Part shown: positions 1 through 8,659 of the stretch, one piece after another
Layout: each line of letters starts with the position of its first letter
Position numbering within the stretch: position 1 is the first letter of the stretch
Assembly (NCBI RefSeq): GCF_002902965.1
Contig: NZ_CP026106.1
Coordinates: 930,001 to 994,000 of the forward strand
DNA from: Paraburkholderia hospita
GTDB taxonomy: Bacteria > Pseudomonadota > Gammaproteobacteria > Burkholderiales > Burkholderiaceae
DNA length: 64,000 nt
Direction of reading: 5' to 3'
The notes under the pieces: model-generated
Database searches by the model: none
What the model was told of the DNA's origin: nothing
Seen by the model: only the letters and a program-made list of their open reading frames with translations
Program-made: the position numbers and the translations under genes

Positions 1-192
1 CGGCAAAGCGGCAGTGCGAAGGCCGTCATTGATGCGCGAATTGCAGTTCCTGTAAAGAACTGTCAAGGATGAAGATTGCCAGCAGAAATGCGTCAACGCT
101 TCATGAACCCGCGCGTTTAGTGCGATGACCCCTATCAGGTCGGACGGCCAGCAAGCCGTTAGTCAATAACCCAAGGTTTGAGGATTCACGCA

Positions 193-414
193 ATGAATAA
201 GCACATCATCGCCGCCGCTCTGGCAGGTCTGTTCTCGATCGCCGCATTCGCGCAGGCATCGGCTCCCGCAGCAACGGAAGAAGCGCCCGCAGCAGCATCG
301 GCACCCGCTGCCAAGCACCACGCAAAGAAGCACAGCACGAAGAAGAAGCACGCACACAAGAAGGCAGCGCCCGCAAAGGCAGCCAGCGACGAAGCAGCGT
401 CGGCAGCACAGTAA
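193..414 (+). CDS. Small exported Ala/Lys-rich protein
   Basis: A 73-residue protein. The first ~20 residues (MNKHIIAAALAGLFSIAAFA, then QA) form a clear Sec signal peptide. The mature part is low complexity: Ala/Pro in the first half, then Lys/His-rich runs (KHHAKKHSTKKKHAHKK), so it is small and strongly basic. I chose ATG 193 because the upstream in-frame TTG at 178 would put charged residues before the signal peptide. Function is unknown. Small basic periplasmic proteins of this look are common in Burkholderiaceae and may bind envelope polymers or nucleic acid, but nothing here proves that. It is a single gene followed by a good terminator. Confidence 0.75.
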   Translation: MNKHIIAAALAGLFSIAAFAQASAPAATEEAPAAASAPAAKHHAKKHSTKKKHAHKKAAPAKAASDEAASAAQ

Positions 415-440
415 GTCTTAGCGCTCCACGCTGATGTTGC

Positions 441-480
441 AAGAGGAAGCGCGGTTGTGAAACCGCCTTCCTCTTTTTTT
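441..480 (+). terminator. Rho-independent terminator after the small exported gene
   Basis: The stem AAGAGGAAGCGCGGTT pairs with AACCGCCTTCCTCTT around a GTGA loop, with one bulge, and runs into seven or more T residues ending at 480. It lies between the + strand small gene and the 3' end of the converging lyase gene. Confidence 0.8.
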
Positions 481-483
481 GCT

Positions 484-1413
484 TCAACGGGCCGTGTTGC
501 GCTGGTCTGCGAACGGACCCAGCGCCGCAGCAAAACGGCGCGCGCATGAGAGACCAAATGCAGTCGGACGCATGCCTCGGTCGTGCTCGACATCGAAACC
601 CATGCGCCACGCTGCGATCCGTTTGCCGTAGCAGGTCAATGCATCCAGCGATTGCATCACGAAGACGATGGACGGCAGGATGCGTTCGTAAAGCGCTTGC
701 GCGTTCGCCTGATCGTCTTCGATGAAAGCGCTGTACGTCGCGGCTTGCCAGTCGAACGAATCGGGTGCGACGATCAGGCCTGCGCAACCGGCGCGCAGAT
801 TGTCGATCAGTTCCTGGCCGCCGCGCCCATTGAACACGGGTAACGGACTGCCATGCTCGCGCAGCCGTTCGATCGTCGAATGAATGATCGTGGCCGGGCC
901 TTCGCCTTTGAGCCACTGAAACTGCCCGCATTGCGCGGCCAGCGCGACGAGCGATTGAACCGTGAGCCCGACGCCCAGATATTCAGGCGCATTCTGGATG
1001 CCGACAGGCACGCGCACGCGCTGCATGACGTCGGCGAAAAAATCGAAGTAAAACGATTCGGGCTCGTCGCGAACGGATGGCGGTTGCAGGATCAGCGACG
1101 ACGCGCCGTGATCCGCTGCGTAATCCGCCAATGCGAGTTGTGCGTCGGTAGTATCGCCCGTGATCGTCACGGCGAACGGCACGCGTCCCGCGATGTACGT
1201 ACCCGTCCACTCGATAAAACGCTGCTTCTCTTCAAGCGTCAAACGGTTCACTTCCGTCGCAAGACCGAGAATCACGATGCCGCTTGCGCCTGCATCGATC
1301 GTCGCGTCGATCTGCGTGTGGATCGCTTGACGGTCGAGCGCATCGTTCGCGTCGAAGTAGGCGTAGAGCACGGGCCACATGCCGCGTGGCGAGAACGAGG
1401 GTAGTCGCGTCAT
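484..1413 (-). CDS. Dihydrodipicolinate synthase (DHDPS)-family lyase/dehydratase
   Basis: A 309-residue TIM-barrel protein of the class I aldolase DHDPS/NAL superfamily. The Schiff-base lysine is K169 in QWLKGEG, and the conserved barrel tyrosine is probably Y145 in NAPEYLG. ATG 1413 lies 2 bp after the stop of the upstream dehydratase, so the two are co-transcribed and probably translationally coupled. Pairing with an IlvD/Edd sugar-acid dehydratase suggests it acts on a 2-keto-3-deoxy sugar acid made by that enzyme, either as an aldolase or as a dehydratase of the 2-keto-3-deoxy-arabonate type. The exact substrate cannot be read from sequence. It is not the biosynthetic DapA: the active-site surroundings differ, and another DHDPS-family gene lies at 37.6 kb. 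Confidence 0.8.
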   Translation of the reverse strand: MTRLPSFSPRGMWPVLYAYFDANDALDRQAIHTQIDATIDAGASGIVILGLATEVNRLTLEEKQRFIEWTGTYIAGRVPFAVTITGDTTDAQLALADYAADHGASSLILQPPSVRDEPESFYFDFFADVMQRVRVPVGIQNAPEYLGVGLTVQSLVALAAQCGQFQWLKGEGPATIIHSTIERLREHGSPLPVFNGRGGQELIDNLRAGCAGLIVAPDSFDWQAATYSAFIEDDQANAQALYERILPSIVFVMQSLDALTCYGKRIAAWRMGFDVEHDRGMRPTAFGLSCARRFAAALGPFADQRNTAR

Positions 1414-1415
1414 GA

Positions 1416-3128
1416 TCAATGCGAATCGCGCGGTACGGGCGCGCCGCTCGCGCCCACCAGGAAGTCGAGATCGGCGCCCTGGTCCGCCTGCAACACATGC
1501 TCGACATAGAGCCGGTAATAGCCGCGCGCGGGCAGTTCGGGTGCGCTCCATGCGGCGCGGCGCCGTTCCAGTTCATCGTCGGATACGTCCAGATGCAGGC
1601 GCCGCGCGGCGACGTCGAGTTCGATCATGTCGCCCGTCTGCACGAGCGCGAGCGGTCCGCCTGCCGCTGCTTCGGGCGATACGTGCAGCACCACGGCGCC
1701 ATACGCCGTGCCGCTCATGCGGCCATCGGAGATGCGCACCATGTCGGTAATGCCTTTTTGCAGGACCTTTTTCGGCAGCGGCATGTTGCCGACCTCGGCG
1801 AAACCGGGATAGCCCTTCGGCCCCGCGCCCTTGAGCACCATCACGCAATGCTCGTCGATATCGAGCGATTCGTCGTCGACCTTCGCGTGCAGTTCTTCGA
1901 CGTTCTCGAACACCACCGCGCGGCCGCGATGCTTCAGCAGCGAAGCCGTTGCCGCCGACGGCTTGATGACGGCGCCATTCGGCGCGAGGTTGCCGCGCAG
2001 CACGGCGATGCCCGCTTGCGGCTTGAACGGCTTAGCGAAAGTAGTGATCACCTTCTGATCGTAGTTGGGCGCATCGCAGACGTTGTCCCAGAGGGTTTTG
2101 CCATTGACGGTCAACGCGTCGCGATGCAGCAGCCCTTGCTCGCCCAGTTGCCGCAACACGGCAGGCAAGCCGCCCGCGTAGTAGAAATCTTCCATCAGGT
2201 ACTCGCCCGATGGCTGCAGGTTCACGAGGCACGGCACGTCCGAGCCGAGTTCCCAGTCGTCGAGCGCGAGATCGACGCCGATGCGCCGCGCGAGCGCAAT
2301 CAGATGCACGACGGCATTCGTCGATCCGCCGATCGCGGCGTTCGTGCGGATCGCGTTTTCGAAGGCCTGGCGCGTGAGGATCTTGTCCATCGTCACATCG
2401 TCGCGGACCATCTCGACGATGCGCCGTCCGGCGAGATGCGCGAGCACCTGGCGGCGCGCATCGACAGCGGGAATCGCCGCGTTGTGCGGCAGACCGATGC
2501 CGAGCGATTCGACCATCGACGCCATCGTCGATGCCGTGCCCATCGTCATGCAATGGCCGCGCGAGCGGTTCATGCACGATTCGGCATCGATGAATTCCTG
2601 CTGGCTCATCGTCCCTGCGCGCACTTCCTCGGACATCTGCCACACGCCCGTGCCCGAGCCGATCGTGCGGCCGCGAAAGCGGCCGTTGAGCATCGGCCCG
2701 CCCGACACGGCGAGCGCGGGCAGGTTGCACGAGGCCGCGCCCATCAACAGCGCCGGCGTGGTCTTGTCGCAGCCGACCAGCAGGATCACGCCGTCGAGCG
2801 GATTGCCGCGTATCGACTCTTCGACATCCATCGAAGCCAGATTGCGAAACAGCATCGCCGTGGGCCGCAGGTTCGATTCACCGAGCGACATCACGGGGAA
2901 TTCGAGCGGCAGGCCGCCAGCCTCGCGCACGCCGCGCTTCACGTACTCGGCAAGCTCGCGGAAGTGCGCGTTGCAGGGCGTCAGCTCCGACCATGTATTG
3001 CAGATGCCGACCACGGGGCGGCCGTCGAATTCATCGTGCGGAATGCCCTGGTTTTTCATCCACGAACGATGGATGAAGCCGTCCTTGTCGTTGCGGCCGA
3101 ACCAGCTTTGCGAGCGGAGCTTGCGCAT
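1416..3128 (-). CDS. IlvD/Edd-family sugar-acid dehydratase (arabonate dehydratase type)
   Basis: 570 residues, full length for the IlvD/Edd family. Three cysteines at the positions expected for [2Fe-2S] ligands are present: C52 (TPCN), C120 (VGCDKTTP) and C193 (GHCMTMG). Their spacing matches that known for L-arabinonate dehydratase. These enzymes dehydrate an aldonic acid to a 2-keto-3-deoxy acid using Mg2+ and the cluster. It is first in an operon with the DHDPS-family lyase 2 bp downstream, which argues for sugar-acid catabolism rather than branched-chain amino-acid synthesis. The preferred sugar (arabonate, xylonate, fuconate and others) is open. Confidence 0.85.
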   Translation of the reverse strand: MRKLRSQSWFGRNDKDGFIHRSWMKNQGIPHDEFDGRPVVGICNTWSELTPCNAHFRELAEYVKRGVREAGGLPLEFPVMSLGESNLRPTAMLFRNLASMDVEESIRGNPLDGVILLVGCDKTTPALLMGAASCNLPALAVSGGPMLNGRFRGRTIGSGTGVWQMSEEVRAGTMSQQEFIDAESCMNRSRGHCMTMGTASTMASMVESLGIGLPHNAAIPAVDARRQVLAHLAGRRIVEMVRDDVTMDKILTRQAFENAIRTNAAIGGSTNAVVHLIALARRIGVDLALDDWELGSDVPCLVNLQPSGEYLMEDFYYAGGLPAVLRQLGEQGLLHRDALTVNGKTLWDNVCDAPNYDQKVITTFAKPFKPQAGIAVLRGNLAPNGAVIKPSAATASLLKHRGRAVVFENVEELHAKVDDESLDIDEHCVMVLKGAGPKGYPGFAEVGNMPLPKKVLQKGITDMVRISDGRMSGTAYGAVVLHVSPEAAAGGPLALVQTGDMIELDVAARRLHLDVSDDELERRRAAWSAPELPARGYYRLYVEHVLQADQGADLDFLVGASGAPVPRDSH

Positions 3129-3575
3129 GAGGTCTCCTGTTTTTGCTTCGTTTTTCGTACATCGATGCAGATCAGCTTAGCCCATTCGTCGCGCGAGATG
3201 GCGTTCGTTGGAAGGGCTGCGAGGATCGCGACGCGACGCGGTTGCAGCGCAACAGAAGCGATGGGATGACGCGTTTGCGCGGCAGGGCAGGGAGAACCCT
3301 TGACGGCGCTTGTCGAAACGCGCCGCGAATGCGTCATTTGTTGAATGCCGACCTTCCAATAAGCGACACGCGCACGCGCTCATCACGCACTGCAGCATCC
3401 TCGCAAAGCCTTGCTGCATAAGGGCTACACGTATCCGCTAACGCCCGTTCGTTTTTCCTCGTGTCGCATTTCCGCAAGCGTCTGTCGCAATTAGTCGGCT
3501 AGGCGGGGTTTTTTCTGGCAACTATGTAGTCACACATGTGCAGGCCGGCGCCTGCACCACGAGGAGATGGACTCG
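3129..3575. other. Gene-free region between dehydratase operon and choline transporter
   Basis: About 450 bp with divergent genes on both sides, so it must hold two promoters. A perfect 8-bp inverted repeat GTGCAGGC-CGGC-GCCTGCAC lies at 3538-3557, just 3 bp before the GAGGAG ribosome-binding site (3561-3566) of the ATPase gene. As RNA it would form a hairpin beside the Shine-Dalgarno, so it could affect translation; as DNA it could be an operator. No convincing coding ORF was seen. Confidence 0.5.
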
Positions 3576-4748
3576 ATGAAATCCCCAAAGGTCGTGGTCG
3601 AAGGATTATGTAAGGTTTTCGGGCCTAACCCGAAGTTGGCGCAGGACATGCTCTCGCGAGGCGCGTCGAAGGACGAAGTATTCGCCAAGACGGGGCATGT
3701 GGTGGGCGTCCACAACGTCTCCTTCGACGTGCAGGAAGGAGAGATTTTCGTGCTGATGGGCCTGTCCGGCTCCGGCAAGTCCACGCTGATCCGTCTCATC
3801 AACCGGCTCGTCGAACCGACGGCCGGCAAGGTGATTATCGATGGCCGCGATGTTGCCGCCATCAAGCGCTCCGAGCTGACGTCGCTGCGTCGCACCGACA
3901 TGAGCATGGTGTTCCAGTCGTTCGCGCTGATGCCGCAACGCACGGTGCTGTCGAATGCGGCGTTCGGTCTCGAAGTCGGCGGCATGGGCCGCAAGCAACG
4001 CGAGAAGCGCGCGCTCGAAGTGCTCGAGCAGGTGGGCCTCGCGACCTTCGCGGGCAAGCTGCCTTCCGAGCTGTCGGGCGGCATGCAGCAGCGCGTAGGT
4101 CTCGCGCGTGCGCTCGCGGTGAACCCGTCGCTGATGATCATGGACGAAGCGTTCTCCGCGCTCGACCCGCTCAAGCGCAAGGAAATGCAAAACGTGCTGC
4201 TCGAATTGCAGAAGAACCAGCAGCGCACCATTCTGTTCGTGTCCCACGATCTGGAAGAGGCGCTGCGCATTGGCACCCGCATCGCGATCATGGAAGGCGG
4301 GCGCGTCGTGCAGATCGGCACGCCGCAGGACATCATCGCGAACCCGGCGGACGACTATGTGCGCGCGTTCTTCGAAGGCGTCGATACGAGCCGCTATCTG
4401 ACGGCGGGCGATCTGATGCAGGCGAACGGCGTGCCGCTCGTGCGCAACCTGGATCAGACGAGCGTTGCCGAGTCGCTGAACGGCAGCGCGGAATATGCGT
4501 TCGTGCTGGATGCCGAGCGCCGCATCCGCGGCTTCGTCACACGCGAGGCGATCGGCAACGCGTCGCCGTCGCTGAACAAGGTCGAATGCATTTCGCGCGG
4601 CGCGCCGCTCGAACATGTCGTGTCGCGCGTGTGCGCGAGCACGACGGCTCTGCCCGTGGTCGACGACGAGGACCGCTATTGCGGTTCCGTCGATCAGGCC
4701 GCGGTCCTGAAGGTCATTACGCGTAACAGAGGGGGCGCCCATGTCTGA
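3576..4748 (+). CDS. choV: Choline/glycine betaine ABC transporter ATP-binding protein
   Basis: 390 residues. It has Walker A GLSGSGKST (around residue 63), signature LSGGMQQRVGLARAL, Walker B LMIMDEAFSALDP and a switch His in FVSHDLEEAL. About 120 C-terminal residues after the ATPase core resemble the tandem CBS region of ProV/OpuAA proteins, which sense ionic strength or ligand. An ATG at 3567 abuts the GAGGAG at 3561-3566; ATG 3576 is 9 nt away and is the better start. The stop overlaps the permease start by 8 bp. The presence of a ChoX-type binding protein nearby points to choline as the substrate, though glycine betaine or proline betaine are possible. Confidence 0.85.
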   Translation: MKSPKVVVEGLCKVFGPNPKLAQDMLSRGASKDEVFAKTGHVVGVHNVSFDVQEGEIFVLMGLSGSGKSTLIRLINRLVEPTAGKVIIDGRDVAAIKRSELTSLRRTDMSMVFQSFALMPQRTVLSNAAFGLEVGGMGRKQREKRALEVLEQVGLATFAGKLPSELSGGMQQRVGLARALAVNPSLMIMDEAFSALDPLKRKEMQNVLLELQKNQQRTILFVSHDLEEALRIGTRIAIMEGGRVVQIGTPQDIIANPADDYVRAFFEGVDTSRYLTAGDLMQANGVPLVRNLDQTSVAESLNGSAEYAFVLDAERRIRGFVTREAIGNASPSLNKVECISRGAPLEHVVSRVCASTTALPVVDDEDRYCGSVDQAAVLKVITRNRGGAHV

Positions 4749-5646
4749 GATGATTCCACTCGGCCGTTGGGTCGACCAGTCCGTTCACTATCTGCTCGAT
4801 CACGATGCGAGCACGTTCGATTCGATCGGCAAGGCAATCGAGAGCTTCGCCGCGATGATCGAGCATGGCCTGCAGGCCATTCCGATGTGGGCGCTGATGG
4901 CGTTCTTCATCGGCATCGGTTTGTGGCGTGTGGGCTGGCGTTTTGCAATTTTCGCCACCGCGTCGCTCTTGCTGATTTACGCAACCGGGTTCTGGGACCA
5001 GACGGTCATCACGCTGGGCCTCACGCTGTCGTCGACGCTGATCAGCCTTTTGTTCGGCATTCCGCTCGGCATCTGGACCGCGAAGAACAAGCATGTGCAG
5101 ATGATCGTGCGGCCGATTCTCGATCTGATGCAGACGATGCCCGCCTTCGTCTACCTGATTCCCGCAGCGATGCTGTTCGGACTTGGCCGCGTGCCGGGGA
5201 TTCTCTCCACCGTGATCTTCGCGATGCCGCCCGCCGTGCGTCTCACGAGCCTCGGCATCAAGCACGTGAACCGCGAGATCGTCGAAGCGGGGCAGGCCTT
5301 CGGCTGCACGCCGTGGCAGCTGCTGTACAAGGTGCAATTCCCGAACGCCTTGCCGTCGATCATGCAGGGCGTGAACCAGACCATCATGATGGCGCTGTCG
5401 ATGGTGATCATCGCATCGATGGTGGGCGCGGGTGGTCTCGGCAACGATGTGCTCGCGAGTATCCAGCGCCTCGATATCGGGCTGGGTTTCGAAAGCGGTC
5501 TGTCTGTCGTGTTGCTGGCGATCATTCTGGACCGTATTACCGAGAGCTTTGGCCGCTCTCCTGGCTCGGCAACCGCGCCGCGCTTCGCGGGACTGCGCAA
5601 TGTGATGCGCGTGCGACGCGAGCAGCAGGCTGTCGCGCAAAGTTAA
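4741..5646 (+). CDS. choW: Choline/glycine betaine ABC transporter permease
   Basis: 301-residue inner-membrane protein with a non-membrane N-terminal segment (about 40 residues) followed by several hydrophobic helices. The BPD-transport signature sits around EAGQAFGCTPWQLLYKVQFPN, the loop that contacts the ATPase. It overlaps the ATPase gene by 8 bp, indicating translational coupling. The family (ProW/ChoW/OpuAB) pairs with a CBS-containing ATPase and a periplasmic binding protein; the latter is encoded at 6797-7738 after a regulator gene. Confidence 0.85.
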   Translation: MSEMIPLGRWVDQSVHYLLDHDASTFDSIGKAIESFAAMIEHGLQAIPMWALMAFFIGIGLWRVGWRFAIFATASLLLIYATGFWDQTVITLGLTLSSTLISLLFGIPLGIWTAKNKHVQMIVRPILDLMQTMPAFVYLIPAAMLFGLGRVPGILSTVIFAMPPAVRLTSLGIKHVNREIVEAGQAFGCTPWQLLYKVQFPNALPSIMQGVNQTIMMALSMVIIASMVGAGGLGNDVLASIQRLDIGLGFESGLSVVLLAIILDRITESFGRSPGSATAPRFAGLRNVMRVRREQQAVAQS

Positions 5647-5779
5647 GTCTCTGTCGTTTTCACTCAAGCGCCGGATTTCCGGCGCGTCTGCAATAGAACC
5701 AATAGTGGTCGTCCCGCGAGAGCCTTTGGGCTTTCGCGGTGGCCAAACACATTCTTCTTTGTGCATCACGGAGCGCGAC

Positions 5780-6757
5780 GTGACGTCTATCAGGGCTGAA
5801 GCGCCGTTGTCGAATCTTGCGCATGTGGGCTTTCTGACTTTGCCCAGTTTTTCGATGATCGCGTTTACGAGCGCGGTCGAAGTGCTGCGCATGGCGAACT
5901 ACGTTTCGCGCGCGCAGCACTATCGCTGGTCTGTGATCACGACCGACGGCGTGCCCGTGCGGGCGAGCAACGGCCTGACCGTCAAGCCGACACGCACGCT
6001 CGAAGAGGCAGGCATGCCGGATGTGCTGATCGTGTGCGGCGGCACGCAGATACGCAATGCCGTCGATACCAACGTGAAGACGCTGCTCGCGGAGGCCGCA
6101 TCGCAAGGCGTGCCGTTGGGCGGCATTTGCACGGGCGCTTATGCGTTGATGACGGCGGGATTGCTCGACGGATATCGCTGCTCCGTGCATTGGGAAGACC
6201 TGTCGGCGCTGCACAAGGAATATCCGCATGTGCAATTCGCCGACGAGCTGTTCGTGATCGATCGCGATCGGTTGACATGCACGGGCGGCACCGCGCCGCT
6301 CGATCTGATGCTCGATCTCGTCGGTTCGCGTTTCGGGCAGAACCTTGCTGCGCAAGTGTCCGAGCAGTTCATTCTGGAGCGCATCCGCAGTGCGAGCGAT
6401 CCGCAGCCGATTCCCGTCGATGCGCGCGTCGGTTTCTCGCGTGCCGAACTGATCGAGGTAGTGCGGCTAATGGAAGCGAATATCGAAGAGCCTTTGTCGC
6501 TCGAAGAACTCGCGCGGCTGGTGCAACTGTCGCAACGCCATCTACAGCGGATGTTCAAGGTTTATCTGAGTGTGTCGCCGACGCATTACTACCTGTCGCT
6601 GCGATTGCGGCGCGCGCGCGATCTGCTGCGCACGACGGACGCATCGATTGCGCGCGTGACGGCCGTGTGCGGATTTCATTCGCCGTGTCATTTCAGCAAG
6701 GCCTATCGCGCGCAGTTCGGTCATGCGCCGAGCGTCGAGCGACGCCACGCGAACTAG
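5780..6757 (+). CDS. GlxA-family AraC-type transcriptional regulator
   Basis: About 325 residues. The N-terminal half is a DJ-1/PfpI-like (class I glutamine amidotransferase-like) domain with the nucleophile-elbow Cys in GGICTGAYAL. The C-terminal ~100 residues are an AraC double helix-turn-helix (SLEELARLVQLSQRHLQRMF and a second helix pair ending CHFSKAYRAQFG). This architecture is that of GbdR and CdhR, activators of glycine betaine and carnitine catabolism. GTG 5780 preceded by ACGGAG is preferred; an upstream GTG at 5705 would add 25 residues not typical of the family. Embedded in a choline transporter locus, it probably controls uptake or breakdown of quaternary amines. Confidence 0.8.
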   Translation: MTSIRAEAPLSNLAHVGFLTLPSFSMIAFTSAVEVLRMANYVSRAQHYRWSVITTDGVPVRASNGLTVKPTRTLEEAGMPDVLIVCGGTQIRNAVDTNVKTLLAEAASQGVPLGGICTGAYALMTAGLLDGYRCSVHWEDLSALHKEYPHVQFADELFVIDRDRLTCTGGTAPLDLMLDLVGSRFGQNLAAQVSEQFILERIRSASDPQPIPVDARVGFSRAELIEVVRLMEANIEEPLSLEELARLVQLSQRHLQRMFKVYLSVSPTHYYLSLRLRRARDLLRTTDASIARVTAVCGFHSPCHFSKAYRAQFGHAPSVERRHAN

Positions 6758-6796
6758 CCAGTCGAGCTGCAAACAAATCATTCCGAGGAGAAAGTG

Positions 6797-7738
6797 ATGA
6801 AACGCAAGCTGATGATGGTGGCCGCGCTGTGCGCGACGGCTGCCGCGACCGCGCACGCCGCCGATCCCGCGGTGTGCCGCAACGTCCGTTTCGCCGACGT
6901 CGGCTGGACCGACATTGCCGCGACGACGGGGTTGGCATCGACGATCTTCCAGGGTCTCGGCTATAACCCGACGAAGACGATTGCTTCCGTGCCGATTACG
7001 TTTGCGGGCATCAAGAGCAAGCAGATCGACGTGTTCCTGGGTTATTGGGCGCCGACGATGGACCCGATCATCCAGCCGTTCGTGAAGTCCGGCACGATCA
7101 AGGTGTTGGCGACGCCGAACCTGACAGGCGCGAAGTATACGCTTGCTGTACCGGAGTATGTGTACAACGGCGGGCTGAAGAACTTCAGCGATATTGCGAA
7201 GTACGCGGACAAGCTCGATGGAAAGATCTATGGCATCGAGCCGGGTAATGACGGCAATGCGTTGATCAAAAAGATGATTGATGGCAACCAGTTTGGGCTT
7301 GGCAAGTTCAAGCTGGTTGAGTCGAGCGAGGCGGGCATGCTGGTGGAACTGAACCGTGCGGTTCGAGACAAGAAGTGGATCGTGTTCCTCGGCTGGGAGC
7401 CGCATCCGATGAACGTGCAGATGAAGATCGATTATCTGTCTGGCGGAGATGATGTGTTCGGGCCTAATTATGGCGAGGCTAAGGTGTTTACGGCTACGCC
7501 GCCCGATTACGCTGCGCGTTGTCCGAATGCGGCGAAGTTTGTATCGAACTTGCAGTTCACGACGGCAATCGAGAATCATGTGATGGTGCCTATCATGAAC
7601 AAGGAAGATGCAAATAAGGCTGCGCTGGCCTGGTTGAAGGCTAATCCGCAGGCTTTGGATAAGTGGCTGGCAGGAGTGCAGACTATTGATGGCAAGGACG
7701 GCTTGCCGGCCGTTAAGGCTTATATTGCGGCGCATTGA
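6797..7738 (+). CDS. choX: Choline ABC transporter substrate-binding protein
   Basis: 313 residues with a Sec signal peptide (MKRKLMMVAALCATAAATAHA). OpuAC-type periplasmic fold. Aromatic residues in segments such as DVGWTDI, GYWAPTMDP and LGWEPHPMN are placed as in ChoX proteins, where an aromatic box holds the trimethylammonium group. ATG 6797 sits 6 nt from GAGGAG (6785-6790), which beats the GTG at 6794. Separated from choVW only by the regulator gene, so all four probably act together in choline uptake. Toward the 3' end codon use shifts to G/T-rich third positions (for example GCT, GTT, GGT), as in other genes that border the large repeat element. Confidence 0.85.
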   Translation: MKRKLMMVAALCATAAATAHAADPAVCRNVRFADVGWTDIAATTGLASTIFQGLGYNPTKTIASVPITFAGIKSKQIDVFLGYWAPTMDPIIQPFVKSGTIKVLATPNLTGAKYTLAVPEYVYNGGLKNFSDIAKYADKLDGKIYGIEPGNDGNALIKKMIDGNQFGLGKFKLVESSEAGMLVELNRAVRDKKWIVFLGWEPHPMNVQMKIDYLSGGDDVFGPNYGEAKVFTATPPDYAARCPNAAKFVSNLQFTTAIENHVMVPIMNKEDANKAALAWLKANPQALDKWLAGVQTIDGKDGLPAVKAYIAAH

Positions 7739-7784
7739 GGCGCTTGTTTTTTTGTCTGCGACGGGTCTTTTGTTTTTGACTTTG

Positions 7785-8616
7785 CGCTGGCATCCGCGGT
7801 TTGCCTTCATGGCGCGAGCGGTTTGGTTTGCTTGTGTTTGCGCTGGCATCCGCGCTATGCCTTCGTGCTTCACGCGTCGCCCCTGTGCGGGGCGGCACCT
7901 ACTTTTCTTTGCCGCCGCAAAGAAAAGTAGGTAAAAGAAAGCGGCTAACACCGCTAATTCTTGTTCCTGCCTGAGGGCCCCCAACCGGTCCCGCACTTCA
8001 CACGGCAACCACGTGACTCATGTTTGTTGCCAGCGCTCTTGCGGTGCGCCTCACCCGCTTCGCGCACCCGCGTTACAGCATGCCGCGCCGGATATTCCTC
8101 CGCCGCCCAGGTGGCAAACTGTGTGTAGGCCATAGCGCTACACACCCCTCACTTCGGACCGATAGCGCACGCGTCCCACCATGTAAGAGCGCTAACGTGT
8201 ACGACGCGACAACCTACACACAGTTTGCCACCTGGGCGGCACATGCCATTCGTTGCCGCTTGCCCTTGTGCGGGTGTTTGAAGTGGGTGAGGCGTGTATT
8301 CAAAGCGTTGGCAACGAACGCGAACAAGGACGTTGCCGTGTGAAGCGTGGGACCGGTTGGGGGCCCTCAGGCAAGAAGAAATGTTGGCGGTGTGAGCCGC
8401 TTTCTTTTGCCTACTTTTCTTTGCGGCGGCAAAGAAAAGTAGGTGCCGCCCCGCACAGGGGCGACGCTTGAAGCACGAAGGCAAAGCGCGGATGCCAGCG
8501 CAGGCCCAAAACACCGACCGGCAACGCATGAAACACGAAGCCAAACCGCGGACGCCAGGGCAAAGACAAAAAATCAAACCGCTTGCACCGCGACGACGCC
8601 AACGCGAATGCCAGAG
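7785..8616. repeat. Large palindromic intergenic element, copy 1 (forward core)
   Basis: Two-fold symmetrical about ~8170.5. Left hairpin 7899-7930 (CTACTTTTCTTTGC, loop CGCC, complement) and right hairpin 8411-8442 are 512 bp apart. The inner inverted repeat (GGTGGCAAACTGTGTGTAGG inside a 28-bp match) lies at 8102-8129 and 8213-8240, 111 bp apart. Outside are CGCTGGCATCCGCG units at 7785-7798 and 7841-7854 and their complements at 8487-8500, 8547-8560 and 8603 on. The core is asymmetric: the marker CACTTCGGACCGATAGCGCA starts at 8150, reading forward. It fills the space between the convergent choX and nasS 3' ends. No transposase or credible protein is encoded; ORFs here are by-products of the repeat. 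Confidence 0.9.
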
Positions 8617-8659
8617 CAAGACCAAAAACCCCAACAGCGTCGCAGACAACAAAAAACCT

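Noticed and set aside
4717..5892. 391-codon minus-strand frame over choW
   Set aside because: Shadow of the permease gene; low-complexity Arg/His/Asp composition and no recognisable motif.
7899..7930. Element hairpin as a classic rho-independent terminator
   Set aside because: The 14-bp stem is strong but is not followed by a T-run on either strand, so it was not annotated as a terminator even though a termination role for the whole element is possible.
7785..8616. Element as an insertion sequence or MITE with terminal repeats and target duplication
   Set aside because: No transposase, no sharply defined ends and no target duplication could be seen; the flanks fade into degenerate units. 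Kept as an unclassified repeat.
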